Of a DNA stretch of 64,000 nt, positions 11,291 to 22,935 are shown in pieces. Position 1 is the stretch's first letter. Every line of letters starts with the position of its first letter. The stretch comes from Primulina eburnea (lineage: Eukaryota; Streptophyta; Magnoliopsida; Lamiales; Gesneriaceae). The notes under the pieces were generated by a model, which did no database searches, was not told the origin of the DNA, and saw only the letters and a program-made list of their open reading frames with translations. The DNA lies in NCBI RefSeq assembly GCF_022965805.1, contig NC_133114.1, forward strand, positions 2,316,761-2,380,760. Direction: 5' to 3'. Both the position numbers and the translations under genes were made by a program.

Positions 11291-12100
11291 CTGGAAATTG
11301 GGCAGAATTTTTGGTACTCGATAATTGCAACTTTTGGAGAAAACTTTTGATGTTGTTTTGGTGTGATTTCACTCATTCTTTTGCCACTATTTATAGGCAG
11401 TAATGTGACTTTAGGCCTTCCCCTCCATACCAAAGGTTGCATTGTTTATGCATTTAATCACCAATGTGACTTTAGGCATTCCCTCTCCATACCAAAGGTT
11501 GCATGGTTTATGTCATTAATTACTAATGTGACTTTAGTCTTCTCCCTCCATGCCAAAGGTTGCATGTAATTTATTCTCCTCCATGTCATAATTCATCTCC
11601 AATGCAAAACAAAATCAACTTGGTACTTTGTCTCTTTGTATAGTAAAATTGTGGGTCTTCACATAGTGTATATATATACAATGAATAAACAGTAACACAA
11701 TAAAAATACAAAACACTCTAATAATATAATCACATCATGTTATTATAATAAGCTGTCATAGACTCATTTTATATAATAACATGATATAATATATTATATA
11801 TATACACAATAAAAATAAATAAACAGTAAAATAAGTATTCGTACTGTTGAATATTGTTACCTTTTTATTGTGTTTTGGAGCTTGGAAAAATATGGAGAAC
11901 CTTCGAGTTTCGTGCTGATAACGTGTTAAAAATAAAAAATTACGGTAAATAATAAAATCTGAAATGCACAAAATATATTTAACTACACAAGTTATAAAAT
12001 TTTCTCCACTCAATTTTGTGTCTTCTTCACAAACCGAGAGATCCATTTATAGAATTTTTTTGTAAATAATCTAAAATTAATTACACCATTACATACATCA
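11291..12100 (-). repeat. LTR/leader remnants of the Copia fragment with 60-bp tandem repeats
   Basis: Three direct repeats of about 60 bp (from 11401, 11463 and 11523), each with ATGTGACTTTAG and CCATACCAAAGGTTGCAT variants, lie next to a minus-strand TATA box (TATAAATAGTG, near 11385-11395). Near 11915-11930 the minus strand reads AACACGTTATCAGCACGAA, a sequence often found just downstream of plant Copia 5' LTRs. The order of parts is scrambled relative to an intact element, so boundaries are uncertain. Confidence 0.45.
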
Positions 12101-12426
12101 TCACACACTAATTTTCAACTCTAATTTTCAATAAGAATATTAAATTTCAAAAATCATGGTCAAATAAATGTCATTTTTATAAATTTCTTCCCATTACATT
12201 GTCATCACTGTATGAAATCAAAAGTAGGTACCAATTTTCTCAATTTGTGTTCTATCATTGTATTTTTCTGTTAGCCAATTTTAACCCTCTATATGAATAA
12301 ATTTTAATTTTTTATTTTTCAATGTTTGGAAATTCCAAATTTTTTTGTCATAAAAGTGCTGATTTGACATTGCATAACGTTAGTATCATATTGACATTAT
12401 ATTGCCAGCGCTAATTCAACACCACA

Positions 12427-13014
12427 TGTGATATCCTTGTCCCACATCTGAAAAATTAAAGATTTAAAATAAGTTTATAAAGGGCTACAATGGACTTCTA
12501 TAGTAACTTGGGTTAATCATTTTCGTAAAGCGAGGACGAATACGAAGTAGTTGCTATAGGGGCCCATTGTGCAGTCACGCAGGCGCAGGCCAGGGCTCGG
12601 GGCGTGACAGAATGGTATCAGAGCCGGTCACCGGCATGGAACACCGGGAAATAAGTGCTATGCGGGGCAAAGTGCTACGTGCATGGGAGCCACCTTTTGA
12701 ACCTGCAGGGCAAAGTGCTACATGACGGGAGCCACCTCTTGAACCTGTAGGAGCCACCTCTAGATTCTCGGTGCTGGTGGATCGAGTGGTCAGGCCGCGA
12801 CGAGGACGTCGCGTTCTAAAGGAGGGGTGATTGTGATATCCTTGTCCCACATCTGAAAAATTAAAGATTTAAAATGAGTTTATAAAGGGCTACAATGGAC
12901 TTCTATAGTAACTTGGGTTAATCATTTTCGTAAAGCGAGGACGAATACGAAGTAATTGCTATAAGGACCCATTGTGCAGTCACGCAGGCGCGGGCCAGGG
13001 CTCGGGGCGTGACA
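12427..13014 (+). mobile_element. Complete TRIM (terminal-repeat retrotransposon in miniature), 588 bp
   Basis: Two 183-bp LTRs (12427-12609 and 12832-13014) starting TGTGATATCC and ending GGGGCGTGACA. A PBS TGGTATCAGAGCC (12613-12625, tRNA-iMet type) follows the 5' LTR and a purine tract AAAGGAGGGG (12818-12827) precedes the 3' LTR. The 222-bp interior has no gag or pol. It holds degenerate repeats of GGGAGCCACCT and AGTGCTAC. TSD CCACA at 12422-12426 and 13015-13019 is perfect. By eye the LTRs differ at five positions, all transitions (2.7%). Confidence 0.93.
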
Positions 13015-13019
13015 CCACA

Positions 13020-14052
13020 TCAACGCCACGAGGAAAAAGGACTAGAAATGCAAAAAACTCGAAGATAATAGACTAAAACCGAAATTAGATATATAATATA
13101 TATACACCAAATTAACAAACATATCAGAGACCAAAAACACAGTTTTTTCCTTTTATTTTCTAACACCACCAGTGAAATATAATAATTCATGTTGCCCTAT
13201 TTTCTTGTCGTAAATGCTAACTTCTTATTCATTGACCATTTTGGGGAAAATGATCTGTTACGTTCGCATTTATATCAGTTCACTACCCTCACGTTTAAAA
13301 GTCTGAAAATCGTGAAAAATATCGTTGAATACAAAATAATTGAGTGGTTGAACAATTATTTTCTTTACTAATTCAAGAATATTAAGAACATTTTTTTTTA
13401 AATCTAAACATTTTTTAATTATTATTATTGTTTAACACTTAAATATATATGATATATTTTTAAATTTTTGAAAGTAATGAATTAGAATAGCGACAATGGC
13501 AGCTCCGTCTCACATCGATTCATGAGAAAAAACAAAAAAAAATTTTAGAAATACTAGTAAGGTGTCTGAGCAATAGATTCAGTCGCGAACTTGAAGTTAT
13601 CATTTTGTTTATCCTTCAAAAGATTTTAATAATAGAATCATTTCTGTAAAATCATATCGAAATTGTAGGACCGAGCACTTGAATCGACATTTTTAATGTG
13701 CTGTAATATACGCACATAAATTTTCTATCGATGTTGCAAATATTTTATGTAGTGTGTTTGTGTATGTTTTTTTGTAGGTGGTATAGAAAATATTACTGTA
13801 AAAAATATTTGAAACTTCAACTTTACTGTAAAGAAATTTTTAATTTAGAACATCAGTTTTGTCTTTAAAAACTTTCATTTCTTTTATGTGTGTGTGTGTA
13901 TTAAAGTGATCTGTTGCTTAAATCCATGTACAAATTTTTAGTCATACACGTACATACGCTTATGAGTGTACGTTACATCTGATTCTTATTTTTAATATAA
14001 AATGTTTAGTTGATCATATGAGAGATTGTTGTGTAAATATATTTTTTTAATG
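13020..14052. other. AT-rich intergenic DNA
   Basis: No gene or bounded element seen. It contains a short TG microsatellite near 13888-13900. Confidence 0.5.
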
Positions 14053-14210
14053 TAAGTGTCTTGTGAGACGGTCTCACGTATCTTTATTCGTAAGACGAGT
14101 TAACACTGCTCATATTTATAACAAAAAGTAATAATTTTCTATAGATGTCCCAAATATAATATATGTCTCACAAAATTAATTTGTGTGATCATCTCACATG
14201 AGTTTTTGTG
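14053..14210. repeat. MITE-like dispersed repeat, copy 2 of the GTGAGACGGTCTCAC family
   Basis: Begins GTGTCTTGTGAGACGGTCTC and ends ATCTCACATGAGTTTTTGTG, with an internal AACAAAAAGTAATAATT block shared with the other copies. Confidence 0.6.
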
Positions 14211-14441
14211 TTTTTAGTACAACTGTTCAATTGAATGTCTGAGATTTTACCTTAAATTTAAGCCATAATGTTTAACATGGTTAATTTCACCCCAAAACAA
14301 GAATGAATTAATGACCCCATTTGAAATTTGCAATGGAAAATGATGGAGGATAACTAAATTAATAGGACACAGAAAAAGGGGTGCTAAGTTAGCATCAAAT
14401 GTGGTTGTTTTCATCAAAACTGCTGCCCCAATCCCCATCCC

Positions 14442-14442
<1 letters not shown>

Positions 14443-14477
<35 letters not shown>
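14443..14477. repeat. Uninterrupted poly-C tract of 35 bases
   Basis: A run of 35 C on the plus strand (poly-G on the minus strand), preceded by a C-rich stretch. An open frame through it would code for polyglycine and has no other coding character. Confidence 0.9.
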
Positions 14478-14478
<1 letters not shown>

Positions 14479-14604
14479 ATATCTACCATAGGCAATTCTC
14501 ATATTTAACTTTCTTGAATTGGATCGAGTATTGGTTATTTGAGGTCTGCATATTTTTTGGCATGACCCTTACGTGACCATAAAAATTTGGAAAATAATAT
14601 TCCA

Positions 14605-14850
14605 TTAAAATTTGTTATTATATTTTATAGAATGGTGTGATAGGGACATTTATTACCAACAAACAGTCAAAACCTCCCACTTTATTGTTCTGTTTTTCAA
14701 CCTAAATACATTATGCGTCGAACTGCCATTCTTTATATTGGGTTAGATTTTCTAGAAGATGTGCATTTTATTAAACAGAAGCTTCCATTGCTTAATAATG
14801 TGACGAAGCCCACAAAAAATGAATAAATATTTGCACCAAAATATTTCATT
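14605..14850. repeat. Diverged copy of a sequence also at 53990-54300
   Basis: Shares ACTTTATTGTT, TTTTTCAACCTAAATACAT, GATTTTCTAGA and AATATTTG.ACCAAAA in the same order and spacing with 53990-54300. Here it lies upstream of the 2-ODD gene. Confidence 0.55.
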
Positions 14851-15477
14851 GTATAGTATGCTTATTATTTTTAATTAAATTTTGTTTAAATGGTATGATA
14901 AGACGATGAATAATGTGAAGACAAATTAAGAAATAAGAGTGATAAAACTGTTTTTGAACTTGAATCATATTCAAGAATCTCATTGTGAGGCTCAGGGTCG
15001 AAGAGGGCGTGATGATCGCCTGTGTCATGAAGTTGCACGAACAATGAGCTATTCTTAGCAGGATTCTATGCGAAAGAAACATGAATCAACCGATCTCACA
15101 TCGGAATGAGAGAGATTTCAAAACTGTTCAGATATGAGACTGTGCAGTTGAAAAAAATTTAAAAGATTTGATATGTATTACTAATATCAAGAAAGTGTAT
15201 TTTCTTTTCAGGAGCTCATCATATTAGAACTCTAAAGTTAGTGTGCTTGAGTTGGGCAATTCTGTGATGTGTGGACCCCAGAGAAGCTTCCTAGAGTGTG
15301 CGAATTAGTACATAAGCACACTGGAAAAAACTCGTTTTGATACAATGAAAACAGTCGTCAAATTTGAAGTGTTACACTCATTGTTCGCACCTAATGATTA
15401 CAATATTTTAAAATTTTGTTATATTGCGTATTTATTTTTGAGTAATTTATTAGTTTATGGTATAGCCCAGCTGCTCC

Positions 15478-15484
15478 TATAAAG
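15478..15484 (+). promoter_or_regulatory. TATA box of the 2-ODD gene
   Basis: TATAAAG, 62 bp upstream of the ATG at 15540, followed by a GC-rich stretch and a purine-rich leader. Spacing fits a plant core promoter. Confidence 0.6.
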
Positions 15485-15539
15485 CGCCGCGCGCCCGCCC
15501 ATCATCTGAGACAGAAAGCACACAAACAATTTATCAGCA

Positions 15540-17000
15540 ATGGCACCAACTGTCCCTCTTGTTCTTGATGACTTGTGCGTGAAAGATCTTGCCAAGTCTT
15601 CCGATCTCAAATCCATTCCTTCTCAATTCACTTTTGTAAATGATTCAAAAGGCTCGATCTCCGACTCGATCCCGATCATCGATTTTTCCATGCTCATTTC
15701 CGATAATCCTGGACAACGGTCCAAAGCGCTCTTGGATCTTGGCAAAGCCTGCGAAGAGTGGGGATTCTTTGTGGTAAGTTCTGGAAAATAAAATATATTT
15801 AGTAAGATATCAAATTATTTTTAGAAAACCAGTTTCTAAAAGACAGCGAAATTACGGTCTTTTGTTAGATTTCCATAAAATAAATTAAATGCTAAAAACT
15901 CACTAAAGTTTTCTCAAAAAACAAAAATTCGTTCAGCTGATAAATCATGGGATACCAGAAACTCTGATGAAGGCCATAATTGACGTAAGTACAGAGTTTT
16001 TCAACTTACCAGAGGAGGAGAAGCGGCGGTACGAGGCCAAGAGTGTGTCGGATCCCATAAAATCTGGCATTGGAACAGCCAATGGTGCCAACCACAAGAT
16101 TCTCCTTTGGAGAGATTTCGTGAAATCCTATGTTCATCCCCACTTTCACTGTCCGGAGAAACCTGAAAATCTAAGGTCTTACCTTGTTATGATATTCTAA
16201 ATAATATATTACTATTTGTCCGAATCTAACAAGTAACCAAATCGATATTTGACATAAAATTTTGTAAATATTATACCAATATAGATTTTATTCTTTTAAA
16301 TGTGTGAATTAATTTCCAGGGACATTGTATCAGAGTATTCCGGAAAATGTCGATTGGTTTTGAGAAAACTCCTCCAGGGAATTTCTGAAAACCTGGAATT
16401 GGAGCCAGGATCCATGGATGAAGCTCTGAACCTGGATTCTTGCTTCCAGTTGTATGCTGCTAATTTTTACCCGCCATGCCCGCAACCCGATCTAGCAATT
16501 GGGATCCCACCACATACTGATCCCGGTCTTTTAACCTTTCTGATTCACAATGGAGTTGCTGGCCTTCAAATACAGCACAATGGAGAGTGGTTCCAAACCG
16601 ATTCTCCGCAAAATTCTATTTTGGTCAACACCGCAGATCATCTTGAGGTAAATTAATATTCGAATCCATATATATAGATTGCAAATAACCGAGTAGTACA
16701 AGTGGTTAAAAGCATCGAATTCTATTTTTAATCGGTTTCGACTAATTTTGGAATTGATTTGATCAGATATTTAGTAATGGGAGATACAAAAGTGTGAAAC
16801 ATCGGGCTGTAGTGAACACCGATGCGACCCGTATTTCGATAGTCGTAGCAAACGGTCCGGCACCGGACGTAATTGTGAGCCCGTCGGCCGAATTGGTGCA
16901 ACGTGACGGCCGGACCTTGTATGGTCCGATGACATGTATAGAATACGTGGAGACGATATTCAGCAAACGATTGATGGCGGAGGGAACTTGGAATGCCTGA
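15540..17000 (+). CDS. 2-oxoglutarate/Fe(II)-dependent dioxygenase (DOXC-type plant 2-ODD), complete, four exons
   Basis: Cytosolic non-haem iron oxygenase that couples oxidative decarboxylation of 2-oxoglutarate to hydroxylation, demethylation or desaturation of a small molecule, usually in specialised metabolism or hormone turnover. The substrate cannot be told. Exons with GT-AG ends: 15540-15773, 15937-16175, 16320-16647, 16767-17000, giving 344 aa, normal for the family. The N-terminal DIOX_N part shows IPIIDFS, EEWGFFVLINHGIP and FFNLPEEEK. The C-terminal Fe(II) domain has the triad H223-x-D225 (PPHTDPG) and H279 (SVKHRAVVN), with the 2-oxoglutarate-binding R289-x-S291 (TRIS). The YPPCPQPDLAIG segment before the HTD is typical of plant 2-ODDs. 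All motifs are present and there are no frame breaks. A TATA box lies 62 bp upstream. Confidence 0.93.
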
Positions 17001-17688
17001 AGATCCAAGACAACCAGGAATAGTGAACTTATCTTTTATATGTACAATTTTTGAATAATTGAATAATGTTATAGCGATATATGTTTGCATGTTTGTATTA
17101 TTTTGCTTTGTTACATATGATATTTCTTTTATATATAATTACGGGATATTTTGTATTATTGGGTACCGTTTGGTTCATGGTATGTGATATATAGTACGGA
17201 GATAAAGTAATATTTTGTGATAATAAAATAAATAGAAAATGATAGTTAATTAATATAGTATTTGATTTGATTAATTTAATTGATTAAATTTGAGATAATA
17301 GGATATTACCATTTTGTCCTTGTTAAAAATATTAATAGAATATTAATAATATTATTTATTAAGGGTAATATTGTAATTTTATATTATTGATTTGATTGAT
17401 GCGAGGTAAATGATTAATTATTTGCTTGATGTAAGATAAATGATTGGTAGATGGATAAATAATATAGTGTACGAAACATGGGATTAGATTGGATAAAAAT
17501 GTGAATAAACAATACAGCGTACCAAACTGTACCTTGGTATATTCTTATAATTGCTCATGAAATTTTGATGATGTCCTAGATTTTTAGTTTTCAAATATTA
17601 TAAATGAAAGTCTTGAGGACATGAAAATTTTACTCGAATTTGTGAGTATTAATTTTTTTTAAGAAAATAGGGTAGTTTGTATATATTG
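17001..17688. other. AT-rich 3' flank of the 2-ODD gene
   Basis: Very AT-rich with poly(A)-signal-like AATAAT/AATAAA motifs. No gene seen. Confidence 0.5.
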
Positions 17689-17870
17689 ACAAAAACTTGT
17701 GTGAGACGGTCTCACGGATCGTATTTGTGATACAGATATCTTATTTGGGTTATCCATGAAAAATTATTATTTTTTATGCTAAAAGTATTACTTTTAATTG
17801 TGAATATGGATAGGGTTGACCCGTCTCGTAGATTAAGATCCGTGAGACAATATCACATGAGACTCACTCT
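17689..17870. repeat. MITE-like dispersed repeat, copy 3 of the GTGAGACGGTCTCAC family
   Basis: Longest copy: ACAAAAACTTGTGTGAGACG at the left, GTTGACCCGTCTCGTAGATT inside, GAGACAATATCACATGAGAC at the right. The ends are inverted repeats. Confidence 0.65.
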
Positions 17871-18112
17871 AGTATATTTAAATTTTAGAATTTTTTTGGC
17901 AAAAATTTATTTTATTGAAAAGATTAAGGGTGATGTACCAGCTAACCAACACCCATATAATCAAGTAGCACAATGAGGTCTAACCGGTGAAATACAATAA
18001 TGCATTTGACTTGTCTATATATTAGTTTTTATTAAGTTGGAGAGATCAAGAGAATATGAGGTGAGAATGGTAAAGCCTATCTTGCCTTATTTGAAATATT
18101 CACATATATTTT

Positions 18113-18281
18113 TAGTAAGTTTTTTGTGAGACGGTTTCATATATCTTTATATGTGATTATGCTTATATTTAAATAATAAGTCATATTTTTGGCATAAAAA
18201 GTAATAGTTTCTCATTTGTGACCCAATAGAAGACGTATCTCACAAAATTGACAACGAAATCGACTCACAAATTTTTTGTGT
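18113..18281. repeat. MITE-like dispersed repeat, copy 4 of the GTGAGACGGTCTCAC family, degenerate
   Basis: Begins TTTTTTGTGAGACGGTTTCA and ends ACTCACAAATTTTTTGTGTT. The interior GACCCAATAGAAGACGTATC aligns with the other copies. Confidence 0.5.
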
Positions 18282-18853
18282 TTTTTTAAGCTTCCTCCTA
18301 TTTTAAAGGAGTGTTATATTAATAATTATTTTTAAAGTTATTCAAAATAGTCCATTTATAACTTTATTTATTTTTCTGATATATATGTGTTTACTAATAA
18401 TTTTTCCAATTTAGTTTAGATTTTAGAAAATAAAAGTTGTGTTATATAAATATATTATCTGTTTATTTCTACACACAATGTGTGCGCAAAATACTAATAT
18501 TATGTTATGATTGTTGAAAATAGATATAGAGCTTTGATACGAAGGTTATAAAAATTGCAGACCACGTGTTCGATTTTCTTTGATTTCAAGTAATGTAATA
18601 ATTAGAAAATATATTGTTAGAATCTAATAATTGTCTCGTATGAGAAAGCGATTGAAATATAACATTTGAGTTGTTGTACAGTTTAAAATATTATAAAAAT
18701 TGCGCATCATCATCACCGACTATAAATTTTGGTGAAGTGAGAAGCGATAGATCTATAATAGCTTTAGAATGTTTACATACATAGTATTAATTACACAAAA
18801 ATAATATAATTTTTTTTAAAAAAACTTCAGAACACTTCAATTTGAGTAATTAT
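18282..18853. other. AT-rich intergenic DNA
   Basis: No gene or bounded element seen before the LTR that begins at 18854. Confidence 0.5.
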
Positions 18854-19177
18854 TGTCACGTCCCGAGACCGGGGCTAGTCGACGTTGTTCAACAATCACA
18901 TAATCGCCAAACAACAAGCCTCGTAGTTCAGTATAAATCAAAATCATCCTATTTCATAATTAACTCAAAATAATCTTGTCTTACAGTGATAAATTCCAAA
19001 AATAAAATATGTGGAAGCGTTGTACAACTTGAATCGAAATTTAGGAAGAACATAAGCGAGAAATCTTCATATCTCGAAACTTTATCACCAACTCCAAAGC
19101 ATTTCTTATTCATCCCCGTCTACTTGATCTTCATTCGTATCTGTGGAGAGATGTAAGGAGTGAGTGTTTTGGAAAAC

Positions 19178-20682
19178 TGTAGTAGCCCGAATTCCAAATT
19201 GGGTAATTAACGGAGTAATGGTGATTAAGAAGGTTTAATGTGTAATTTTGACCGAGTCATGATCGGACGGACCGAAGATGGTTCGGAAGCACCGAAGAGT
19301 TCGTAAGGTCCGAAGTGGGTTCGGTGGATCCGACCATTAGGTGTCAAGAGTTGATCGACACGTGGGAGTTCGGACGTTCCGAAGTGTAGGTTCGGTGGAT
19401 CCGATCATGAGGTGTCAAGAGCAGCTGGACACGTACATGTTCGGACGGTCCGAAGTGTATGATCGGAGGATCCGATCATGAGCTGTCAAGAGCCAATGGA
19501 CACGTAGCGTTCGGACGTTCCGAAGTGGTGTTCGGAGGATCCGAACATGGCCTATAAATAGTGCTCGGATTTCCTCATTTTGGTTATTCATTTGTTGAGT
19601 TGTGGCTCTTCTTTGAGAGGTTTTGGAAGGTTTTTAGGGTTAGTGGTTGGTCGAGCGATAGCCAGGAGCTGCCAGGATTGGTAGTGTAGCGACGCCGGAG
19701 TTTCGAGGCAATCGACATCAAAGGGCTGTCGACGGACGAAGGTAAACCCTAAACCTTTGGTAGTACTAGGGAGTGCTGGTTTTGCTAGTCTAGCATGGTA
19801 GTATTGTTCATTGGGTGCTTTTGATGCGTAGGCTTGTGCTAGACCTGATTAGCGGTGTTGCGTAAGGCTAGGCTTGCTGTGATAGAGGTACGAAAGTACT
19901 ATCCGAGATATCCTGGTTGAGTATACATTCTTATATGTGTTGCATGATTATGTGGTGCATTGATATATGTCATATGATGCATGCTATTATGTCACGTTTA
20001 TTACTGCACGTTGCATTTCATGATTGAGCCGTATTCTCCTTCGAGATAGCCTTTACTGTTGAGCTGTATCTCTTTCGAGATAAGCTATATCTTGGGGCCG
20101 CTCAGCCCTGTCTTGTGGACGCATGGACACCGAGAGTACACAGTGGCCGACGGGTCGGGAGGGCTTCGGTGGTCCGGGACATTTTAGGTCCACGTCTGTC
20201 TTGTAGTGGATGCAGTGACCCAGAGGTGTACCGCGCGGCACTATCCACTTGGCGCCTCTAGACTGAGCATTGTTGAGATCCTTTTGTGATTCCTGTTTCT
20301 TGACTACCCCGGTATCATGATCATAGCATGTGCATTTCATATAGGTCTGTATACTCATACTTTTGTACTGGGCGTTCTTATCGCTCACGTCCTCGGTTTT
20401 GTTTATTCTTGGACACCCCATTCCCACGGGGCAGGCCTCAGGTTGGACAGCTCAGGAGGAGCAGGAGGAGGACGTTGAGTAGCTGGTTGGTTTAGTTTAT
20501 CGGTATTGTTTTGATTCGATATGGTTGTATTGGATATTTTATTTTGAGTTATTCTAGACTTCGATTGGGTTGTATAACCATTATTTTTGTGGTATTTCCG
20601 CTGTTATCTCTGATTATAATTGATTAGGTTAATTGCATGCTTAGTTTTTGATTAGTAGGTGATTCTGGAACGGGTCACTACA
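19178..20682 (+). repeat. Array LTR 1
   Basis: 1505 bp. U3 holds four diverged repeats of about 62 bp built around TTCGGACGTTCCGAA and GGATCCGA palindromes, with GTCAAGAG and GACACGT (ACACGTGG at 19358-19365). TATA box CCTATAAATAGTG near 19550. Confidence 0.92.
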
Positions 20683-20781
20683 TTTATGGTATCAGAGCAT
20701 GCATACGATTTTGGGATATAGATTTCTGTTTTGGGATTTCCGTTGACCATTTTACCATTTTCCCTATTCTATGTTGTAGCA

Positions 20782-21045
20782 ATGGCTGACCACTTTGGTG
20801 ATGAGAGTAGTCAGGGGAGTGTAGGTCGATGGGGTGACCAGGACGATCGTAGACGTCATCGTGAGCATCGTCATCGTCGGGATGGTCCTAGGCGTTTCGA
20901 TATGCATCGTTTCATGCAGATGGGGCCTAAGCCTTTAGTTGGTGGTGAGACTCCCGATGATGCTGAGGATTTGGTTAGAGCGCATGGAGAGTTGTTTCGT
21001 TTTGTTCATCCTCTAAGCTTGATTTCGAGGACGAAATCATTTTAA
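20782..21045 (+). pseudogene. Truncated Ty3 gag start in array internal region 1
   Basis: Starts [20 protein letters not shown] and matches the first 60 or so residues of the Gag of the Tekay-like element at 44342 ([31 protein letters not shown]). After GGETPDDAED the frame jumps into 3' untranslated sequence (FRFVHPLSLISRTKSF), so capsid, nucleocapsid and all of pol are deleted. PBS at 20687-20698. Confidence 0.85.
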
Positions 21046-21056
21046 GGGGGGGAGAA

Positions 21057-22561
21057 TGTAGTAGCCCGAATTCCAAATTGGGTAATTAACGGAGTAATGG
21101 TGATTAAGAAGGTTTAATGTGTAATTTTGACCGAGTCATGATCGGACGGACCGAAGATGGTTCGGAAGCACCGAAGAGTTCGTAAGGTCCGAAGTGGGTT
21201 CGGTGGATCCGACCATTAGGTGTCAAGAGTTGATCGACACGTGGGAGTTCGGACGTTCCGAAGTGTAGGTTCGGTGGATCCGATCATGAGGTGTCAAGAG
21301 CAGCTGGACACGTACATGTTCGGACGGTCCGAAGTGTATGATCGGAGGATCCGATCATGAGCTGTCAAGAGCCAATGGACACGTAGCGTTCGGACGTTCC
21401 GAAGTGGTGTTCGGAGGATCCGAACATGGCCTATAAATAGTGCTCGGATTTCCTCATTTTGGTTATTCATTTGTTGAGTTGTGGCTCTTCTTTGAGAGGT
21501 TTTGGAAGGTTTTTAGGGTTAGTGGTTGGTCGAGCGATAGCCAGGAGCTGCCAGGATTGGTAGTGTAGCGACGCCGGAGTTTCGAGGCAATCGACATCAA
21601 AGGGCTGTCGACGGACGAAGGTAAACCCTAAACCTTTGGTAGTACTAGGGAGTGCTGGTTTTGCTAGTCTAGCATGGTAGTATTGTTCATTGGGTGCTTT
21701 TGATGCGTAGGCTTGTGCTAGACCTGATTAGCGGTGTTGCGTAAGGCTAGGCTTGCTGTGATAGAGGTACGAAAGTACTATCCGAGATATCCTGGTTGAG
21801 TATACATTCTTATATGTGTTGCATGATTATGTGGTGCATTGATATATGTCATATGATGCATGCTATTATGTCACGTTTATTACTGCACGTTGCATTTCAT
21901 GATTGAGCCGTATTCTCCTTCGAGATAGCCTTTACTGTTGAGCTGTATCTCTTTCGAGATAAGCTATATCTTGGGGCCGCTCAGCCCTGTCTTGTGGACG
22001 CATGGACACCGAGAGTACACAGTGGCCGACGGGTCGGGAGGGCTTCGGTGGTCCGGGACATTTTAGGTCCACGTCTGTCTTGTAGTGGATGCAGTGACCC
22101 AGAGGTGTACCGCGCGGCACTATCCACTTGGCGCCTCTAGACTGAGCATTGTTGAGATCCTTTTGTGATTCCTGTTTCTTGACTACCCCGGTATCATGAT
22201 CATAGCATGTGCATTTCATATAGGTCTGTATACTCATACTTTTGTACTGGGCGTTCTTATCGCTCACGTCCTCGGTTTTGTTTATTCTTGGACACCCCAT
22301 TCCCACGGGGCAGGCCTCAGGTTGGACAGCTCAGGAGGAGCAGGAGGAGGACGTTGAGTAGCTGGTTGGTTTAGTTTATCGGTATTGTTTTGATTCGATA
22401 TGGTTGTATTGGATATTTTATTTTGAGTTATTCTAGACTTCGATTGGGTTGTATAACCATTATTTTTGTGGTATTTCCGCTGTTATCTCTGATTATAATT
22501 GATTAGGTTAATTGCATGCTTAGTTTTTGATTAGTAGGTGATTCTGGAACGGGTCACTACA
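21057..22561 (+). repeat. Array LTR 2
   Basis: Same 1505-bp sequence as LTR 1. Serves as 3' LTR of unit 1 and 5' LTR of unit 2. Confidence 0.92.
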
Positions 22562-22660
22562 TTTATGGTATCAGAGCATGCATACGATTTTGGGATATAG
22601 ATTTCTGTTTTGGGATTTCCGTTGACCATTTTACCATTTTCCCTATTCTATGTTGTAGCA

Positions 22661-22924
22661 ATGGCTGACCACTTTGGTGATGAGAGTAGTCAGGGGAGTG
22701 TAGGTCGATGGGGTGACCAGGACGATCGTAGACGTCATCGTGAGCATCGTCATCGTCGGGATGGTCCTAGGCGTTTCGATATGCATCGTTTCATGCAGAT
22801 GGGGCCTAAGCCTTTAGTTGGTGGTGAGACTCCCGATGATGCTGAGGATTTGGTTAGAGCGCATGGAGAGTTGTTTCGTTTTGTTCATCCTCTAAGCTTG
22901 ATTTCGAGGACGAAATCATTTTAA
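22661..22924 (+). pseudogene. Truncated Ty3 gag start in array internal region 2
   Basis: Identical to the copy at 20782, including the deletion junction after GGETPDDAED. Confidence 0.85.
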
Positions 22925-22935
22925 GGGGGGGAGAA

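Noticed and set aside
12575..12850. 91-codon minus-strand frame across the TRIM
   Set aside because: Covers LTR, PBS and internal repeats of the TRIM antisense. Not a gene.
14247..14495. Polyglycine-containing minus-strand frame
   Set aside because: Made by the poly-C tract. The rest has no coding character.
20053..20427. 124-codon minus-strand open frame repeated at 20053, 21932, 23811 and 25690
   Set aside because: It lies antisense inside the LTRs of the tandem array and repeats only because the LTR repeats. No family resemblance or independent support.
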